The notes under the pieces: generated by a model
The model's database searches: none
Told to the model about the DNA's origin: nothing
The model's input: only the letters and a program-made list of their open reading frames with translations
Shown here: in pieces, positions 29,935-32,920 of the stretch
Layout: each line of letters begins with the position of its first letter
Position numbering within the stretch: the stretch's first letter is position 1
DNA from: Myxococcales bacterium
GTDB lineage: Bacteria > Myxococcota_A > Polyangia > Polyangiales > Polyangiaceae
Reading direction: 5' to 3'
Assembly (NCBI GenBank): GCA_025355005.1
Contig: JANXLV010000321.1
Location: forward strand, 1-32,920
Length of the DNA: 32,920 nucleotides
Translations under genes and position numbers: made by a program

Positions 29935-32295
29935 TCAGCGCTTCTCGGCGAGAATGATCGTGCGTGGTGAGTCGGCGCCGAAGAAGACGCCGGGCGTCGC
30001 CACGCGTCCGCTGATCTCTGCGACGCGGAAACCTGCATCATGCAGCAACTTGCCGAGCTCGTGCAGCGCGTAGAGGCGCATCGAGAACTCGATCTCGCGC
30101 GAGCGACCGTCGTCGATCATCATGGTCCGCTTGATCTTCATGCGACTGGTGATCCAGTCGATCTGCATCTCGTCCATGCAGATGGCGCCGTCGCCCTCGA
30201 ACCAGACGAGCGACGGAGACTGACGCGCGACGTAGTCACGGTTGACCACGTCGAGCAGGAACTGTCCGCCCTTCTTGAGCGCGCGATGCACGCGGGAGAT
30301 GACGTTCGCGTTCTTCTCTTCCTCGAAGAAACCAAAGCTGGTGCTCCAGCAGTAGATACCGTCGAACATCTCGTCGAAGGTCATCTCGCGCATGTCGCCC
30401 TGCACGAAGTTGAGCTGCGCTGCGCGCTCCGCTGCCTCATCCGCTGCGCGGGCGAGCATGGCGAGAGAGAGATCGAAGCCCACGACGTTGTAGCCGCGGC
30501 GTGAGAGCTCGATCGCATGGCGGCCAGTGCCACACGCCAGATCCAGCACCATGGCGCCCTGCGCGACGCCGAGCGAGTCCTCGATGAAGTCCGCCTCGCG
30601 CTTGATCTGACCGTCCGTCAGCTTCTCCATCGCGCGGATGTAGTCGTCGTTGAAGAGGTCCTCCCACCAGGGATGCACCTTCTTGTTCCGCCCATGCGCG
30701 GCGTCCGCGATCGGCGGCGGTGCGAGACCGTTCGCCGAGTTCAGCAGCGACGGCACCATCACGAGCTGGCTCCTCGCCGCGGCCTTGGGCGGTGGCGGCT
30801 TCGGCGCGACGGAGTTCTGGCCGGTCTGCGAGAGCGACACGTTCGACGGTGTGGGGCTCGGGGGTGTGTAGGCCTGGCCCAGCACGGAGGCGGCTGCACT
30901 GGCGGGCACTGCGGGCGCGGACGTGAGAGGAGGCACGCTGGGAGCGCTGTGGCTCCGCGGGCGCATGGGCGGCGGCACGGGCGGCGGCGCGACGGCTCCG
31001 ACTGACATGTTCGGCGCAGACGTGTGCGGAGGCACGCTGGGTGTGCTCTCCGAGCGCGGACGCATCGGTGGCGGCGGCGGGGGACCGCTCGCGGCCTTCG
31101 AGCGCATGGGGGGCAAGGGCGGCACGCTGGGCGTGCTCTGGGCCTTCGGACGCAGCGGGGGGGGCTGGGGAGCCTGCGTCGGGGGGGAATGGGCGGAATG
31201 CGGGGCCTGCGGCGCGTGTGACAGCTGAGCACCCGCAGAGAGAGCCTTCGGCGGCTTCGAGTCGACCGGCTGGATGTCGTCGGCGGCGAGCTCGAGCGCG
31301 TCCGCGCCGCTCCCACTGCCTGGCACCGGGTCGGTGGGGGGATGCGCGCGCGGCGTTCCCATCGGGTCCGCGACCTCGAGGTTGGGCGTGCTCTGGAAGC
31401 TCACGTCGATGCTCTGGAGCTCACCGGTGTCGAGCACGGTGCGCGCGGGCTCGCGCATGGGATCTTTGTTCTGATCGCGAGCGCCGTCACTTGCGACCCC
31501 ATCGAGCGCTGCATGCGGCGGGGCGGCGCTGGCGCGCGCAGGCGGGTGGTCCGAGCGCTGCGTGAGACCGATCGGCGAGGAGTCCGGTGCGGGCTCGATC
31601 TCCTCGTCACCGCGCCCGTCGTCGTGCCCGTCTCGCGGGGTGCTGGGCCCGTCGTGATCGGCGGCGCGCGCGCTCATGTCATGCGCAGCCGGAATGCGAT
31701 CGGAAGAGGTGGGGTCGTCCACCGCGACCGGGATCTCCTCGGAGGTGGGAGGTGGCGTCGGGAGCTGCGAACGATCGCCATAGTCGGCGTGCTGTTCGGG
31801 CGGCGCGTGGTGGTCGTCGTCGCTTTCGCGCGGGTTCCACGGCTCGGGCCGCGTCTTCGGGTGGACGGGCGGCTGCAGCGGAGTCCAGCTGTCATCGTTG
31901 AGCGAAGGGCCGGAGTCGAGCGGCGGGAGCTGGACGGAGGAGTCCAGATCCAGCGCGTTCATCTTCACGGTCGACTCGGGGTCGAACGTCGGGATGGGCT
32001 TCTTCTGCGGGGGGGGCGGAGGCGGCGGAGGCGCGGACTCCTCCAGCTGCTGGTGCAGCGGGCGCGACACCTCGTCGTCGGGAATGCGAAGGAGCTTCTG
32101 CCGCACGCTCTTGCGGCTGCTGTCGTCGGCAGGAGCGGCGCGGCTGGGGCGCTCGCTGCGCGCGGCACGTGTGGGGTCGGCGACGGCCTGAGGGATCTCC
32201 GTGGTCTCCTCGTCACCAAGGATGATGTCGTCGAGCGGCTCGTTCGGCACGCGACCCGGATGCTCCGAGTCCTTGCCGACGCGACCGCCGCTCAT
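29935..32295 (-). CDS. Class I SAM methyltransferase with a 500-residue proline-rich N-terminal region
   Basis: 786 residues from ATG 32295, overlapping the psd stop by 4 nt (ATGA), which fixes the long start. Residues 1-530 are low complexity: acidic and Arg/Ser patches, PPPPPPP, and tandem 30-33-residue repeats with PPMRPRSxSxPSVPP. Residues 540-786 are a methyltransferase: HPWWEDLFNDDYIRAMEKLT, motif I VLDLACGTGRH at about 580, VVGFDLSLAMLARA, LNFVQGDMREM and a post-motif GIYCWSTSFGFFEE. The C-terminal domain alone is the size of a normal family member. There is no signal or membrane helix, so it should be cytosolic. The substrate is unknown; coupling with phosphatidylserine decarboxylase hints at lipid methylation (for example phosphatidylethanolamine), which is inference only. 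It converges with fusA with a 2-base gap. Confidence 0.88.
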   Translation of the reverse strand: MSGGRVGKDSEHPGRVPNEPLDDIILGDEETTEIPQAVADPTRAARSERPSRAAPADDSSRKSVRQKLLRIPDDEVSRPLHQQLEESAPPPPPPPPQKKPIPTFDPESTVKMNALDLDSSVQLPPLDSGPSLNDDSWTPLQPPVHPKTRPEPWNPRESDDDHHAPPEQHADYGDRSQLPTPPPTSEEIPVAVDDPTSSDRIPAAHDMSARAADHDGPSTPRDGHDDGRGDEEIEPAPDSSPIGLTQRSDHPPARASAAPPHAALDGVASDGARDQNKDPMREPARTVLDTGELQSIDVSFQSTPNLEVADPMGTPRAHPPTDPVPGSGSGADALELAADDIQPVDSKPPKALSAGAQLSHAPQAPHSAHSPPTQAPQPPPLRPKAQSTPSVPPLPPMRSKAASGPPPPPPMRPRSESTPSVPPHTSAPNMSVGAVAPPPVPPPMRPRSHSAPSVPPLTSAPAVPASAAASVLGQAYTPPSPTPSNVSLSQTGQNSVAPKPPPPKAAARSQLVMVPSLLNSANGLAPPPIADAAHGRNKKVHPWWEDLFNDDYIRAMEKLTDGQIKREADFIEDSLGVAQGAMVLDLACGTGRHAIELSRRGYNVVGFDLSLAMLARAADEAAERAAQLNFVQGDMREMTFDEMFDGIYCWSTSFGFFEEEKNANVISRVHRALKKGGQFLLDVVNRDYVARQSPSLVWFEGDGAICMDEMQIDWITSRMKIKRTMMIDDGRSREIEFSMRLYALHELGKLLHDAGFRVAEISGRVATPGVFFGADSPRTIILAEKR
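30932..31131 (-). repeat. Coding tandem repeat, three copies, in the methyltransferase linker
   Basis: The 11-mer GGCACGCTGGG (plus strand) recurs at 30932, 31031 and 31121, spacings of 99 and 90 bases, both multiples of three. The encoded units are about 30-33 residues and contain RPRSHSAPSVPP, RPRSESTPSVPP and RPKAQSTPSVPP, with PPMR segments between. The repeat is therefore at protein level. Confidence 0.7.
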
Positions 32296-32920
32296 GACCG
32301 TGCTCCGGCCACGAGCGTCTGGCCCATGCGAACGGCGCCCGGCTCCACGACGAAGCGACCGCGGACCTTCTCCTCCACGAACACGACCGCAGTCGAGCCC
32401 AGGTGAAACACGCCGATCTCGTCGCCGCGCGCGATGCCCGCGCCATCTCCGCGCGCCCCCGTCGGGTGGTGAACCCCGAACGGAACGTCGCGGCCTTCCA
32501 CGCCCGTCACCGTGATGCGACCCACGATCATCGCAGCGACCATCACGACGGTGACGCGACCGAGGCCTTCCTCGTTGTCGATCACGATGCTGACCCGCCG
32601 ATTGCGCGCGAACAGGTTCTTCACGTGGCGAAGGCCGATCGAATTCACGGGGTAGTAGTCCCCGGGAATCGAGCGGACCTGCGTGATCTTGCCCGACACG
32701 GGCGAGTGCACCCGGTGGTAGTCGCGCGGCGAGAGGTACACCACGGCGTAGCGGCCGCCGTCGAACCAGCGGGCCTCCTCGGCGCTCCCGAGGAGCTCTG
32801 CCGCGTCGTAGGTCTGGGCCTTGACCACGAAGCGGCTCGACGCGTCGATGGGCCCCGCGTCGTCGAGGCGGCCTTTGACACTGCTGTGCGCGACATCCTC
32901 GCGAGTGCGGGCGGCGCTGT
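32292..32920 (-). CDS. psd: Phosphatidylserine decarboxylase, C-terminal part (partial at window end)
   Basis: The frame is open to the window edge with no stop, so at least 209 residues are seen and the N-terminus is missing. VHSPVSGKITQVRSIPGDYYPVNSIG and YLSPRDYHRVH are typical of the proenzyme's beta-chain region. FHLGSTAVVF (codons at about 32385-32410) contains the LGST self-cleavage site, where Ser becomes the pyruvoyl group of the alpha chain. The enzyme makes phosphatidylethanolamine from phosphatidylserine at the inner membrane. Its TGA overlaps the ATG of the methyltransferase gene. Confidence 0.95.
   Translation of the reverse strand, partial: SAARTREDVAHSSVKGRLDDAGPIDASSRFVVKAQTYDAAELLGSAEEARWFDGGRYAVVYLSPRDYHRVHSPVSGKITQVRSIPGDYYPVNSIGLRHVKNLFARNRRVSIVIDNEEGLGRVTVVMVAAMIVGRITVTGVEGRDVPFGVHHPTGARGDGAGIARGDEIGVFHLGSTAVVFVEEKVRGRFVVEPGAVRMGQTLVAGARS

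Noticed and set aside
29935..31000. Separate methyltransferase gene with an internal start after the proline-rich region
   Set aside because: The single open frame starts at an ATGA overlap with psd, and no frameshift or strong internal ribosome binding site is visible; an internal start cannot be wholly excluded.

Overview
The window is about 33 kb of GC-rich, gene-dense chromosome. It most resembles a myxobacterium (Myxococcota, formerly Deltaproteobacteria). Evidence: a MYXO-CTERM-like C-terminal anchor, an AgmX/GltJ-type protein (zinc ribbon, GYF, one membrane segment, AgmX/PglI-type C-terminal domain), an N-terminal MshEN/GspE_N-like domain fused to a receiver and TPRs, a Hanks-type Ser/Thr kinase, several lipoproteins with Asp/Ala/Gly-rich linkers, and an EF-G of the spirochaete/planctomycete/delta-proteobacterial (spdEFG1, mitochondrial-like) type. 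There is no tRNA, rRNA, CRISPR array, insertion sequence or prophage that I can see. This is core chromosome rather than an island. No gene-free stretch exceeds 300 bases; the longest gaps are 17892-18084 and 22113-22304.

Layout. 1-2743 (+): end of a membrane glycosyltransferase, IHF-alpha, a MerR-type regulator and a small tail-anchored unknown. 2814-4910 (+): a large outer-membrane barrel-like protein. 4999-12291 (+): a run of close genes, namely an NtrC-type regulator, queA and tgt (queuosine tRNA modification, overlapping by 4 nt), an MshEN-REC-TPR protein and a GltJ-like envelope protein. 12367-16695 (+): a degenerate M48-like secreted protein one base before dprA, then topA behind its own candidate promoter. 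16699-17891 (-): a lipoprotein truncated haemoglobin and an O-methyltransferase overlapping by 4 nt. 18085-21158 (+): an 864-residue protein of unknown family, one base overlapped with greB. 21201-23633 (-): an Ig/cupredoxin-like lipoprotein and a BNR beta-propeller with a MYXO-CTERM-like tail. 23611-24846 (+): a beta-propeller lipoprotein whose 5' end overlaps the 5' end of its divergent neighbour. 24900-26229 (-): a lectin-like (DUF1554-like) lipoprotein and peptide deformylase. 26313-29932 (+): Ser/Thr kinase and EF-G. 29935-32920 (-): a methyltransferase with a 500-residue proline-rich N-terminal region, overlapped by 4 nt with phosphatidylserine decarboxylase, which runs off the window.

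Themes. Housekeeping genes for nucleic acids and translation (ihfA, queA, tgt, dprA, topA, greB, def, fusA) alternate with lineage-specific envelope and signalling genes. The least explained parts are the unknown gene coupled to greB, the lipoprotein globin/methyltransferase pair, the inactive M48-like gene coupled to dprA, the divergent overlapping propeller pair, and the proline-rich methyltransferase. Several intergenic gaps and gene ends carry short tandem repeats (9, 11 and 16 bp units), and three arrays contain a stop codon of a neighbouring gene.
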